From Isoetes taiwanensis (lineage: Eukaryota > Streptophyta > Lycopodiopsida > Isoetales > Isoetaceae): a stretch of 64,000 nucleotides of DNA. Numbering within the stretch: the first letter of the stretch is position 1; each line of letters opens with the position of its first letter. Below the pieces are notes generated by a model. That model was not told where the DNA came from and did no database searches. It worked only from the letters and a program-made list of their open reading frames with translations. Position numbers and translations under genes: made by a program. Below are positions 40,829-51,840 of this stretch, piece by piece. The stretch is from the NCBI GenBank assembly GCA_021234155.1, contig JAJEKV010000334.1, positions 62,001-126,000 on the forward strand, written 5' to 3'.

Positions 40829-42531
40829 TTAGGGCTGAAATGCTCTAAACAATGGTGATCTATGGGCTGTAGGTAATGCAGATCTATAAGCAACATCAAC
40901 TTGAGAAGAAGAGGCTGGTACAACAGCGTTTGCATGTGGCAAAGGCCTTGCAATATTAGGTGCCTGGTTTTCAAGCACATCAGAATTCAGAAGAACATTG
41001 TGAAGTGCTGCCTCATTAACATTTTCATCAGGGACAAGATTGCTATTCGCATTAACCTCAAAAGTTTGATTATTACCTTCTTCATGGTTGCTGGTCTGCA
41101 CATTCAATTGATGTGGGAACACTTGGTTAGCATCAGGGGCTGCTGCACCTTCATTTTTAGCATCATTTGGATTGTATTCTCCATGCTCCCAAGGTTGCAA
41201 CTCCACTTTCCTATCATCATCTCCAATTGCTTCAGCCTGTGGTGTCACTTTGCCCTTCACAAAGGGCACTAAACCTATAGCTCTAAAACCAGAAAGGATG
41301 TTTTGCATTGTCATGGATGACTTCAAGGCTTTGTATATAATTGTGGCTAGATCTTGCTTGCTTGGTTCAGCATAACGGTTTTTCAACATATAAATTGCTC
41401 TTTCCTTCTTGAAGCACTTCTTGAATGGGCCAAACACTGACACGTCCAAGGGCTGCAACTTATGTGAAGTGTGAGGTGGCAAGACAAATAAGTGCACTTC
41501 TAATTCCTTGGCTGCTAGTATAGTGTCAAGATCCACATGCGAATTGTGGCCATCAAGCACTAGCAAATGTGGTGTACTAGGGCTGCAAGCTCCTGGTACT
41601 TTCTTGCAGAAATGATCAACTAGCCAACTTTTAAAAAGCTCATTTGGAATCCAAGCTTCACCCTGACAAGCCATCACAGCGCCTGGTTCACATCTTGATA
41701 TATAGTCACCTCTCATCCTCTCTCCCTTGAAGATGTAAAGACTAGGAAGTGGAAAGCCATCTGCATTAACACATGTAAGTATTGTCACCCATTCTCTATT
41801 TCTCATCACAACTTCATGCACGTTCCTCTTTCATTTCTTGGCAATAACCTTCATTCCAGAAACCTTACCAGCTTGGACACCAGTTTCGTCAGCATTCCAA
41901 ATTCTGGATGGTGGAAACTTGAACTCATCCAACACCTTCTCAAACTCATCATAGAACTTAGCTAGAGTTGCATTTGTTAGTGCTCTGGCCCTGGCAGAAT
42001 CTAATGTCTCAGCAGACCTTATTGCTATCTCTGGATGCCTCCCTTTGAAAAGCTTCCACCACTTGTGTCCTGGAACTCCATCCCTAAATGGAGTTGGTCT
42101 ATCAAGACATATTTCAGCCACAAACTGCTTCAACATATCTAAAGTAAAGGCATCCCCTGATCTGCCCTCTCTAATGCCCATTCTACCAAGTCAGATTCTT
42201 CTTCCACTGCCATGGCTACAGGATGCTTACCTTGCTTTCTGTTCACTCTACCATAATGCCAACTTCTAATTGTAGACTCGGGGATACCAAATTCTCTGCC
42301 TGCTCTTCTTATGCTCGTCTCGTTCCTCTCAATAAGGTCAAGTGCCCTCTTCATGTCATCCTCACTCCATTTACCTCTCTCCATTCTAAGATAGGTCCCT
42401 TCATTCCTGTTGTTGCCTTCTCTGATCTTCCTCCTCTTTGGTTTCTGCTTGGCTGCAACACGTTTAGATCCCCCTGCAATTGCAGATCTCTGTGCTTGGC
42501 CATCAGCTGGTCTCTTCTTAGCCATGCTCAA
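40829..42531 (-). pseudogene. Pogo/Tigger-like DDE transposase, two lesions
   Basis: The N-terminus (from 42,531) has basic patches, then a Psq/CENPB-type helix-turn-helix (WSEDDMKRALDLIERNETSI, REFGIPESTIRSW). The catalytic core follows: WNADETGVQ (first D, about 41,890), LLVLDGHNSHV (second D, about 41,560) and HKLQPLDVSVFGPFK (third D, about 41,440). This is the DDE_1 superfamily pattern. Breaks: a 1-base frameshift near 42,170 (ESDLVEW to GIREGRSGDAF) and an in-frame TGA at about 41,835 (KVIAKK-stop-KRNVHEVV). Otherwise full length. It sits between the two copies of the CPSF160 first-exon segment, on the same strand. Confidence 0.85.
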
Positions 42532-42964
42532 TGCTCTGTAAGGTGGTGGCTAAGCCATCTTGGACGTTCAATCTTATTTAAGACAAAATTATGGCGGGTT
42601 GGTTCAAAATTTGAATGCAAATCAGAAGTTAATATGGGCCAAAATGAATTCGAGCGCTAATTGGATGTGTTAATGCATGCATTCAAACTTCTGGGATGCA
42701 AAAAGTAGTTGCCCATCCATGCAGATTGATCAGAACTACTTGCAAAGTGAAGAAAAGCACCGTTGCCATGGCTGAAACAAGGTGTGCATTTGATAGAAAG
42801 CAGGTGCGCAATCAGTGGCTTTGGGCGCGGGAAGGTCCTCTTGGTCGGGCAACAAATATCGGGCATCAAGAGGGCAAATGAAGAGCCTCTAGATCGCAAA
42901 TGCAGGGCTCCCAAGCAAGATCAGCTTTAGGGCCTCATAGAAAAACGGGCGCTAGCTCCCCGCC

Positions 42965-43262
42965 ACGATACACGAGAATCAAAATGAAGCGACTGGAGGA
43001 GAGGAGAATGTGTCGTAAGTGTTTGTGCATGTATCAATTCCGATTGGAGGGTGAACCGTTTTAAAAGCTGCATAGCTGCTGGTGTTCATAACTCCGGTGA
43101 GGGAGGAGTTTGAGACAGTTAGCCTAGCAGTTTAAGGTTTTGGCGTGGTTTTTCGTTTCAGCAAGATTTTTTTTTGGGATGTCCTTTTTGGGCGCTTTTG
43201 GCCAGTGAGATGTTGAGATGCTGGGATGCTGGGTGATTTTTCACTACGGTGGTGTTTTATAT
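42965..43262 (-). pseudogene. Duplicated CPSF160 promoter plus first-exon start
   Basis: This direct repeat of about 38,670-38,970 lies 4.3 kb upstream of the working start. It retains ATG (43,087-43,089) and MNTSSYAAFK-VHPP-GIDTC, then small insertions and deletions break the frame within ~35 codons. The upstream DNA (GAGGGAGGAGTTTGAGACAG, the GATGCTGGG repeat) is also kept with few differences. Both copies face the same way, with the pogo-like transposon and the small inverted-repeat element between them. Confidence 0.85.
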
Positions 43263-43269
43263 TTTAGCC

Positions 43270-44980
43270 ATTTTAATTGTGCCACATACTCAAATCAAAT
43301 AGAACTCACGCCCTTTTTCACGAACCGCTTGTCTTAAATTTGAGCATCTATGATTGGGTCAAATCATCAAATAAGACATCAGTGTTTTTTCACATGGACT
43401 TTTAGGGCGAAATCACACTTGCACTTAAGCCCAAACAAATAAAAAATTGGAAAGACACCCATTGGGCACTGCCCAACACAACTCTATCACACTAGAGCCC
43501 GTTTGAACCAAAAAAACTAGCAGTAGGGCAGGCTTGGGCAAGAGGATGGGCATATGGAAGCAGTAGTTGCTGAAGAAGTTGATTTTACAATAGCGTCCAA
43601 TAATTCGCGGTCTTTTTCAGAATTCAAGTCTTCTAGTTTGTCTGATGCAAATATTGTTGTACGATTCTCTAGATGTGGGAACATGGGACACAAGGGCTTC
43701 ATGTAACTTTCACCACCAAAAATGTCGCCCGCAGCGAGATAAATGTGTGTGGAGTTGTTGCAGCCTATTCCTTGGAGAATAAGTCCCGCATGTTCTCATT
43801 ATGAAAGAAAATTAGTGTGTCTAACAATTATATATTTCACAAAACACGACACAAAGTTATCCACCATAATTGCAGTGAAACTAATCTTTTGTTTGTGGTT
43901 CCATAAATTCTTTTTAATTACATGTGTTCCATTCGCCTACTTTTATCATGGTTCAAATAGGTTTTCAAGTTTGCCTGCTCCAAAACGCCTAAATTACAAG
44001 AAAATATTTTTAATGCATTAACTACTAGATGTGAATCAAATCATTCATTAATTCAACAGATGCCATTAGAATACCCACCCAGCATAAGCAAACATGTTTA
44101 TTTCAGATCGAAGATAAATTGGCATAAATGGTCCATTTGCTCTGAGGCGTCTTATTATTTTAATACTGAGTTGCATGGCTTCTTCTTTGAGTCTAAGTGC
44201 ATGGAACTCTGCATCGAAGCCTTTGGTACTCGCTATTTCCAATTTTCTCTGCCATATGATGGGAGTAAGGTCACCATGCTCTTTCATCTTCTTAAGAGCA
44301 AATGTCTCATGCCAACTTAAAGGTGCATGTCGTGGAGCATCTATCTGATTAAATACATGAATGAATGTAAGTTCCCAAACATTAGTAGAAGTTCCGTTTT
44401 TTTTTTTTCCTTTTTTTTAAGTCTCTTTTAATTGTTACATTATTTTGCAGATAAAAGAGCCAATTGACTTAGAGATCAGCTTGAACACATCGTTTAATAA
44501 AAACTGGAATGGTATTGTGGAGGGGAACTTTGTCTTCCAGTTACCATAATACCTCACGAGAGAATTGATTCTGAGGCAGAAGTTCAATCCTTTTTCAATA
44601 AGAAAAACCAAGGCAAAAAGCAAAAAGTAAAGCATGCCAAGCAGAGGCCCCTGCTCTTGCCCCTATTCTTCACCCTTTCAGTTCAGATGATGGTCAGTGG
44701 GAGGAGGAGAGCCAAATAAATGCATAGGAGGGGGGCAAGAAAAATGCAAATTTTGGCAATGAAGTGCTTAGGGAGATAGTCACCACTTCTAGAGAAATAA
44801 AGAATTACAAATATGAAACAGCTTTCCTGAAAATGGCTTTGCCATGTGGGTGACTGCATTAAAGCTTACAGCAGAAAGATTGAACTTGGTTTAGGGTGCT
44901 CAAAATAACTAGAAATTTAAGGATTCCAGACACTCCCAGGGGTCGTATACCCAAGAATCCGACTTAAGTTAGGCAAAGAA
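43270..44980. other. Non-coding stretch upstream of CPSF160
   Basis: No convincing gene. A plus-strand scrap near 43,660-43,700 reads RCGNMGHKGF, half of a zinc-knuckle-like pattern, too short to assign. Confidence 0.4.
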
Positions 44981-44989
44981 GTTACAAGG

Positions 44990-45670
44990 AAATGTTTATA
45001 TAGAGAAGCTTGGATCTGGACATCAAACTCAGGCACAATTTGGCAAGAAAGCTTCAGAGGGCAAGATTAAGGCAAAGAGTGTGGCAGATGATCAAATTGA
45101 CATGGACCTTCTAGATTCCACAGCCTTCTCGATCCTACATTCGACACCAGCAGTTAAAGTCACGTTTAGGGGACCAAGAAAGACACAACCAAGAACCCTG
45201 AAAATTCGTTGCAGGGTGTTCCATATGTTATTCTAACACCCATCCCAACGTCATATTCTTTGACTTAGGAGCTGAAGTTTAGTCCAACTGATTAAAAAAG
45301 GCTGGAAGAGTAAACAACATTGAAATTGAAGCAGTATAAAACATATTATCCGATGGGTGTTTCCTAGTTCAAACATGTTAGGGTATATGGTTGCGGCACT
45401 GCTCTCGCCTACATGATGCACAGGGCCAGATCTAATGATCATGTGCATACTCTATTAAGATCTTTCAGAGACTCCCCATGCGACATCCTCATGCCAGTGG
45501 ATCTTGTTCCATTTAATCCTACGACAGGCAAAAAAATAACATGGAATGATCCCATGCATCTCACAGGAGAAAAATATTATATCATCTCTGGCAACCATTT
45601 TATGGGAGCAGCTCAAATCCTTTGTGGAATAATTGGATCAGATGAACAGAAAGTCAAATTCTTGTAAGTG
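44990..45670 (+). pseudogene. Decayed gene with a ParB-like GNHxxxAA motif
   Basis: Two frames make coding sense. From about 45,006, KLGSGHQTQAQFGKKAS runs on to DQIDMDLLDSTAF and ends by 45,235. From 45,413, RSNDHVHTLLRSF leads to CDILMPVDLVPFNPTTGKK and YYIISGNHFMGAAQILC. The last block has the order of ParB/sulfiredoxin-type domains (V-x-L...P...Y-x-I-x-x-G-N-H-R-x-x-A-A), with F in place of the usual R. Similar ParB-like hypothetical proteins may occur in non-seed plants, but I cannot confirm a family. Stops after 45,667 and between the frames show decay. Confidence 0.4.
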
Positions 45671-46577
45671 TATACAAGAAGGGCAAGGATCTTAAATGGT
45701 AACTTGAATAACATGAGCCAATGGCAAGGCTAAACCATCATATGCTATGATCGAGTGTCTTGATATGTCTCGGGCTGATTTTGAGGTCATTAGTCTTAGA
45801 AAGCATGATGCCATCTCGGGAATGTCATGGTTGAGCCAGTGGGATGCTCGAATTAACCGTGCCATTTAAGACACGGTTGTTATCTTTTTGCCATGAACAT
45901 AAGGATCTAAAAGCTATTAACTATGAACTTAATTAAACTTCCCACTGGTAGTCCTATGACTACTAATGACATCATTGCTTTTGAGCTTAGTTTTTTTTAT
46001 CTTGGACAGATTAGAGTTAAATGTTTAAATGACATGGATTCTATAAGGTAACAAGTGAGCAAAAGGTAGATCAGTGCCTTGAAGCATAGTTTCTAAGATC
46101 TTGCACATTAGTATAATTACAGTTGAGCAAAAGGTACTGTGAAGATAGTGGGTCTCCATTAATTAAGGTGGTCTGCTGATACTATTTTTTAATTGAAGGC
46201 TTCTATATATATTAATTTATGTATATATAATTACAAAAGGAGAAAGTTTTTTTAAAGGAAAGCATTAACCCTCAATCCAAAAGAAGTCATATTTTCAAAA
46301 ACACAGGTCAACTAGAACGAGATCAGAATACCAGAGAGTTCAGCTAGTGATATGCCATCAGATTGAAGCTCCACTTACGACCCCTCCCTTTCATAGCTAG
46401 GCTTAATGTGCAGAAGATACACATACAAAAGACGGCTTTAGCAATATTAAATCCGCCTGCCTCAGAAGGTGCATGTTGCAGATACATCCACATTGGCATA
46501 GGTCTTCACGCCTGTTCGGAGGTCCAAAAAAATCCATCCATTTTTTTATTATTAATGCTCAGGTCAATTCTCTTCCA

Positions 46578-46710
46578 TTTGAATCTCCTAACCAATACCA
46601 TTAGAACCCCTACAATGATATAAGAAGGCCATGAGTATCAAGTATAAACTTCATTAATCCAATGCACATCATATTGAAATTGCTTAATTATTCCTTTCGG
46701 ACTGATAATA
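46578..46710 (-). repeat. L1 3'-part fragment, copy of 51,400-51,530
   Basis: The words GAATCTCCTAACCAATAC, ATGATATAAGAAGGCCATGA and ATCATATTGAAATTGCTTAA occur in the same order and spacing at 51,403-51,530, which is part of the plant L1 there. Orientation is taken from that element. Confidence 0.75.
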
Positions 46711-46719
46711 GATGCAAAG

Positions 46720-47600
46720 GGAAAGTTCCCACAAGTGTTTAATCTTCTAAATCACCTATAGCAAAGGGAGAGAGGCATCACCAGGTATCCTTAGTGAAAT
46801 GAAGTGTCTAAAAAAAACCCAGCCTGAACTAGCATATGCTAGACCAGCATCTACCTCGGTCAATCCCTTGGCAGTATTATCATCCTACATCTAAACTGAG
46901 CAAGTCAGTCTAGATTAGTACCTCTTTTCCCAAAGCCTAAGTAATTTAACATGAAGACCATTATTTACAAACCAAAAGTCATAAGAAGTAAATCATTTGC
47001 TATAGGATCAACTTGAATTCTGTGCAATTACAAAGACCGTGAACTCTATGTTCTAATGGTCAAAAATAAAGCCCAAAACTTGACTTGAGCAAGTGCAACT
47101 GTTAAGCCATTCAAATAGAAATACAACTGAAAAAGATGGGCATAAATATAACCCTTGTACTTATCAATGTAAAGGCATAGCAACCTTAAGTGTTGGAATA
47201 GTAAAACTCCATGGCGAGAAACCTTTATCATTTATCATCTCCACTTCCATATTCCATTCTCTTTCAAGCTAAAGAAAACCCTGAAAAGCAAAAAAGACAC
47301 AATAGGAGGAGAGACCCCGCACATGCAGCCAATCATGCAAACGTTAGCAGTAATCTTGCCAAAAGGTACATTGGATCTCTCAGCTTATCACTGATCACCA
47401 ATTGTATCATTTTGCCCCGAGTTCGCTTTAACAAAAAAGGTGGAATTATGGCTTGAGATTTTATTCAAATCCAAAAAGCTACAATAAGAAATGCAACCTA
47501 TTTACTAAACTTTTATATTTTATGCACTCCATGTATACACATGGTGCAATAAATCAGTATCAGCTTAAGCTTCAACGTATGCACAAAATATCTAAATTTA
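46720..47600. other. Non-coding stretch
   Basis: AT-rich; no gene or repeat family recognised. Confidence 0.5.
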
Positions 47601-47609
47601 CTTTGTTGT

Positions 47610-47735
47610 GAAGAATAGAATAAAATAGAATAGAATAGTTTTTTTAACGTCCACGGAGACCAATAGGTCATGGGACCCATACAATGGGCTAGTACAATCA
47701 TTACTACTAGGATTAAAAAACCCCTGCCTCGAAAA
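47610..47735 (-). repeat. LINE 3'-end module C with ATTCT tail
   Basis: On the minus strand: ATTTTCGAGGCAGGGG, TTTTTTAATCCTAGTAG, GGGTCCCATGACC, GGTCTCCGTGGACGTTAAAAA, then ATTCT repeats (47,610-47,638). This is an isolated module of the same family as at 8.2 and 16.6 kb, with no coding part attached, so it is a severely truncated insertion or a SINE sharing the tail. Confidence 0.75.
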
Positions 47736-47759
47736 TCAATACAATCAATACAATCTCTT

Positions 47760-49080
47760 TCATGGACAACCAGGCCATAAAAGCATATTAATATTTCCAG
47801 GCTCCTACTTTTAATGGAGAAGCATCTACAATAATGTGAGGCATAGAGTCCATATATAGATTCAAGTAGCAGCTGCCACTATACTTGGTGTCTCTAGTTC
47901 AAAATTAAACGACTCAATTTAGAATTATATCTGAGTTCAAAATTGAATTCCTCTATTAAGAATTATGTCAGCTATGTCGTTTCATATATTCATAAACTAA
48001 GGCAGCATAAAGAAACTCGCAAAAATTTGGATCACATGGTTTTTCCTAACCTGATTTTTGTCGGCCAAGTATCATAATTGTAGCAGATTATTTGATATAT
48101 TGGCTTCCATAAACCGAAGCTAGTATTGAACTTCCATATATTCGAAGAGATCTTTGCATTTTCGGACCCATATTGCCATATTCGATTAGAGTCACAGGTC
48201 AGCGGCATCAGCCATATCCCGCTCTTATAGGATGCATTAGCATTTAAGTATCCCAATTTTTATGTAGGCCACAATGGAAAGTAGCATGTAGCTAAAAACC
48301 AAAGGGGCACATACGATTTAACATTGAGCATCTGAACTGCTTGATCATGATCATGTTACAGTACTTCAGAACCATAGATGTTTAAATATCGCCTCCGCTC
48401 TAAAATATGTGTAGCAAGACTTGCCAAGCAAGCTTTAACATTTGTATGCCATCAAAAACACAATCATCTATTTAAAACAAAGAAGTATCTTATCTGTTTG
48501 TAGCAAAAGCTAGATTTGCATCTTGAAGCAAATCGGCCAGTTGAAGATTTGCCAAGATTTGCCCCTGCCAGTAGAATATTTGCTTATGTAAAAATGTGTA
48601 AACGCCAGCCCCTGCATAACTGATCTCTAAATCATACCATGCAATGCTAAATTTTAGCAAAGGCCATGAATTTTAGATCTAAAGGCTTGGAGATTTCGCT
48701 GGATTCCAGACTGAAAAATCATACACACTGCCTAATGCATGTGTCGGCAGCCTATTTTTCCCTTGCAAATCTATCCGATCATTTGTAAATGTGGCTACAA
48801 TCCACACATTTTTCCATATTGTATAAGCAGTTACATACCGCATATAGATTGAATCTGACAAAAATCCTGTCAAATCCATATATGGGCTCTATTTTCATTC
48901 CCTGATCAAGAGATTGAGGTTGAGGGTTTAGCATGCCAAGGCGGCCATTTTGGCATCAAGATGGTGCCTAATAGTTTTCCATGTAAATAAACTGGACCAT
49001 TGCCTTATTTTCTTCTTTTCTTTAACTTTTACTCCAGATTGAACCATAGGTCGATTCCAACCCATCTCCCTTGTAGTCTT
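47760..49080. other. Non-coding stretch
   Basis: No gene, RNA or repeat recognised. Confidence 0.5.
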
Positions 49081-49086
49081 GTGCAC

Positions 49087-49175
49087 GTGTTTATGTGCAT
49101 ATGTTCTAGTGTCATGAGAACATGTTCTAGTGTCATGAGAACAAGTTTATATGCACATGTTCTAGTGTCATGAGA
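49087..49175. repeat. Three copies of ATGTTCTAGTGTCATGAGA
   Basis: The 19-mer occurs at about 49,099, 49,122 and 49,158. The first two are adjacent; the third follows a TTTATATGCAC spacer that also precedes the array as TTTATGTGCAT. Confidence 0.75.
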
Positions 49176-49254
49176 GATCTCTGGATCATTATTATTTGGT
49201 CAGTTTAAATTGCTTAATTGAAGCAAAATAACTTAAAAAATGGAGGGGAGGGCG

Positions 49255-49500
49255 CCGACAAATTTTGCGTATGCTTAAAACAACTAAAGCTAGCAGACAT
49301 GAAGTTTTTTTTTCGTATATAACAAAGTGTTAAATTGCATATGCAAAATAAAAAAAACTTCGCGTACACAAAACCAATTACATGGTGTGCATTTTTATTT
49401 TTATTTTTTTTTGCTTACGATGTTTTATGCATTTCGCATACCCAGAAATTTTAAATTTCGAGTACACGGTTTAGTTGATTTTGCGCATGCAAAAATATCT
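49255..49500. repeat. Second palindromic TTGCATATGCAAAA cluster
   Basis: TTTTGCGTATGC, TTGCATATGCAAAA, CTTCGCGTACAC, TTTCGCATAC and TTTTGCGCATGCAAAA recur with poly-T and poly-A spacers, as in the cluster at 4774-5045. Confidence 0.5.
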
Positions 49501-49529
49501 CCACGTACTCTCCTTGTTATTACCTTTTA

Positions 49530-51185
49530 ATCATGAGAAAACTGGTTTTTGCACCACAAGGCCCCCTGATCTATGGAAGGAGGCAGAGTTTTTTATTATA
49601 ATACATTATGCACATGGATATTTAGTCTTAATGATGAAATGTTCCTCGGATATTTAGTCTTATCATTGTAAAGTTATTTACTGCATGTTGCTCAGACATA
49701 GGTAATTGAAGACCATTGGATAGACTGAAATTGGAAAATGGTTGCTCAGATAAATGTAAATTCTGATCAATAGTTGGATTTAACATGGAAAATGGCGTAG
49801 GACTCCAATAAATGGTTTTTTTAGTGGATTACGGCAAATGAAAGGGTAGGCAAAAGAAAAAAATAAGAATAGAATTTTCCTAACGTTTTGAAGCTTAGGG
49901 TTTCGTCTATGCTACTATACACGGCAAATCAAATACAAGTCTATATGTCAAGACTCGAATACAAGCAATGGACATGGCCCAACCTTTACGAGTCTAATTC
50001 TTATTTGCTAGTACAGATGGTAAGGACAAATTTCCAGATGCGAATAAAGCCCATGAATTAGATGGCTTTGCCGGATTCATATTCACAACTATTTAAGATG
50101 TAGTCTTTAGTAAGAAGCTTCAGTAGTTGTTCATGACCTTCAATAGAATCGTCACAGTAGAATCTTCTATAGCAAATAGCAAATCCCCTCTTCAATAGCA
50201 TCTGGGAAAATGAAGAGGAAGGGGAGCAAAGCATTAATGGTGCAACCCTTGGCAAGAATACAAATGGCAATCAACTGCAAGGCATTAGCACTCAAAATCA
50301 AACTCATCAGGTTGGGATTTATTTGTTTTATGCTCTTTTTATAATTCTAGTAATTGTTTCTCATGATTGCACAAAGATAATGGCACTAGCAAATACTTTT
50401 CAATTACATGTTGTCAAATGATGGTTTATGTGCAAATCTACTGTAAGTACTAATGAATTTAATTGGTCCATGAAGTTACTATGCAGATCTGAGCATTTAT
50501 TGAGATCTTTGAATTTATTATGGCTTATTTAAGTCCCTTGCTAAATAGGCTTGCTGGCGGAGGTCAGATTTTAGAATTTTATAGTAGCTCTTGCCCCAGT
50601 GTGTACGCGTCTAGTCTTGTTGATTAAAATGCTTTGATCTGGGATCTAGAAAGGTATTACATGATATAGCTATGGTTATATGGTTACATGAATTAGATGC
50701 TTTGATCTGTGGTCTAGGAATAGTACATGGTATGGCAGTTCATATTGAATCGAGGGTTTTTCGAAGGGTATGCTACATATTCTAAACGAGGTGTGCCCGA
50801 GACAATCTCTCTGTTGGATCCCTCCATCCTATGGCTCAGATCATAAGGTAGGACCTCTGGGTGCCTCTCGTTTTGATTACGGCGATTTATGATTGGGGGT
50901 GCACATGATTTTGAAATATGAAATACAAGTTTCCCTAAGGTTTTAGAATATGAAATACGGAGACTCGTCTTTATATGGATTCATCTAAGCTTTTAGAATA
51001 TGAAATGTGGAAACTCAAACCCCTACCAAAATAATCTAATATCCTAATAAGAATGCTTTAACCAATACGACTAGTGGGCTAACTCGTTTTTTTTTTCTAT
51101 TGAATCTATATATATTTTTTTATAATAACCCATTCGATTGTGTTAGGGGTATGGTCTATGGTCTCAGGAATGGTGAGTTATGTAT
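49530..51185. other. Non-coding stretch with short local repeats
   Basis: No gene. Local duplications: ATGCTTTGATCTG-GTCTAG at about 50,629 and 50,698, and TTTTAGAATATGAAAT at about 50,939 and 50,992. Confidence 0.5.
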
Positions 51186-51539
51186 CCATATCAAATCCCC
51201 AACAATGGCTTTAAGCTATTGTGTCTCCAAACAACATGTTTATCCAGCAATTTCTTAATTGCCCTAGCATGAATAACTTCCTGTTTGAGTAGTATAATGT
51301 TTTCTGCAACCATAGTCCTAGTAATCTCCTCGATTACCACCAGGTGATCGGAGTCTCTTGGTGGGGCTCCTACTTTCTGCATCCTCCTCTGATGATCTGT
51401 TGAATCTCCTAACCAATACTATTAGAAGCCCTGCAAATGATATAAGAAGGCCATGAGTATCAGGTATGAACTTCATTAATCCAATGCACATCATATTGAA
51501 ATTGCTTAATTATTCCTTTCAGACTGATGATTTCATGGT

Positions 51540-51831
51540 TAAAGATAAAATTATTTCTTCTCTTCCAGATCCTACAGAGGAGAATGTAAATTCTCCATGG
51601 ATTCTCAGGTAGGAAAAAATCAATCAGAAATGTTAACTAAATCATAACCAAAGATGGGGGAGGCAATTTCAAGGATCGATTCTATCAGAAGACAAGTTCG
51701 AAAAAGATGAGATTCATCCTCATCTGCGCTGAGACATCTGACACCATGTTCAGTCTAAGTCCCTTCCTGTTTGTGGCTAAAGCTTTATGCCATAGCTGGC
51801 ATATGAAAGATTTAATTTTCGGATGAATACC
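51540..51831 (-). pseudogene. L1 ORF2 C-terminal zinc region (zf-RVT)
   Basis: Frame: IIEGIHPKIKSFICQLWHKA, LATNRKGLRLNMVSDVSAQM, IFFEL, then after a shift LIWKRRNNFIFNHE. This is the zf-RVT arrangement K-x-x-F-x-W-x-L...L-x-T...R ... FF-x-C ... L-x-x-IWK-RN-x-x-F, with the first cysteines missing or replaced. Confidence 0.65.
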
Positions 51832-51840
51832 TTCAATAAT

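Noticed and set aside
43517-43702. Possible zinc-knuckle scrap (RCGNMGHKGF) on the plus strand
   Set aside because: Only half of a CCHC motif and no gag context within the open frame.
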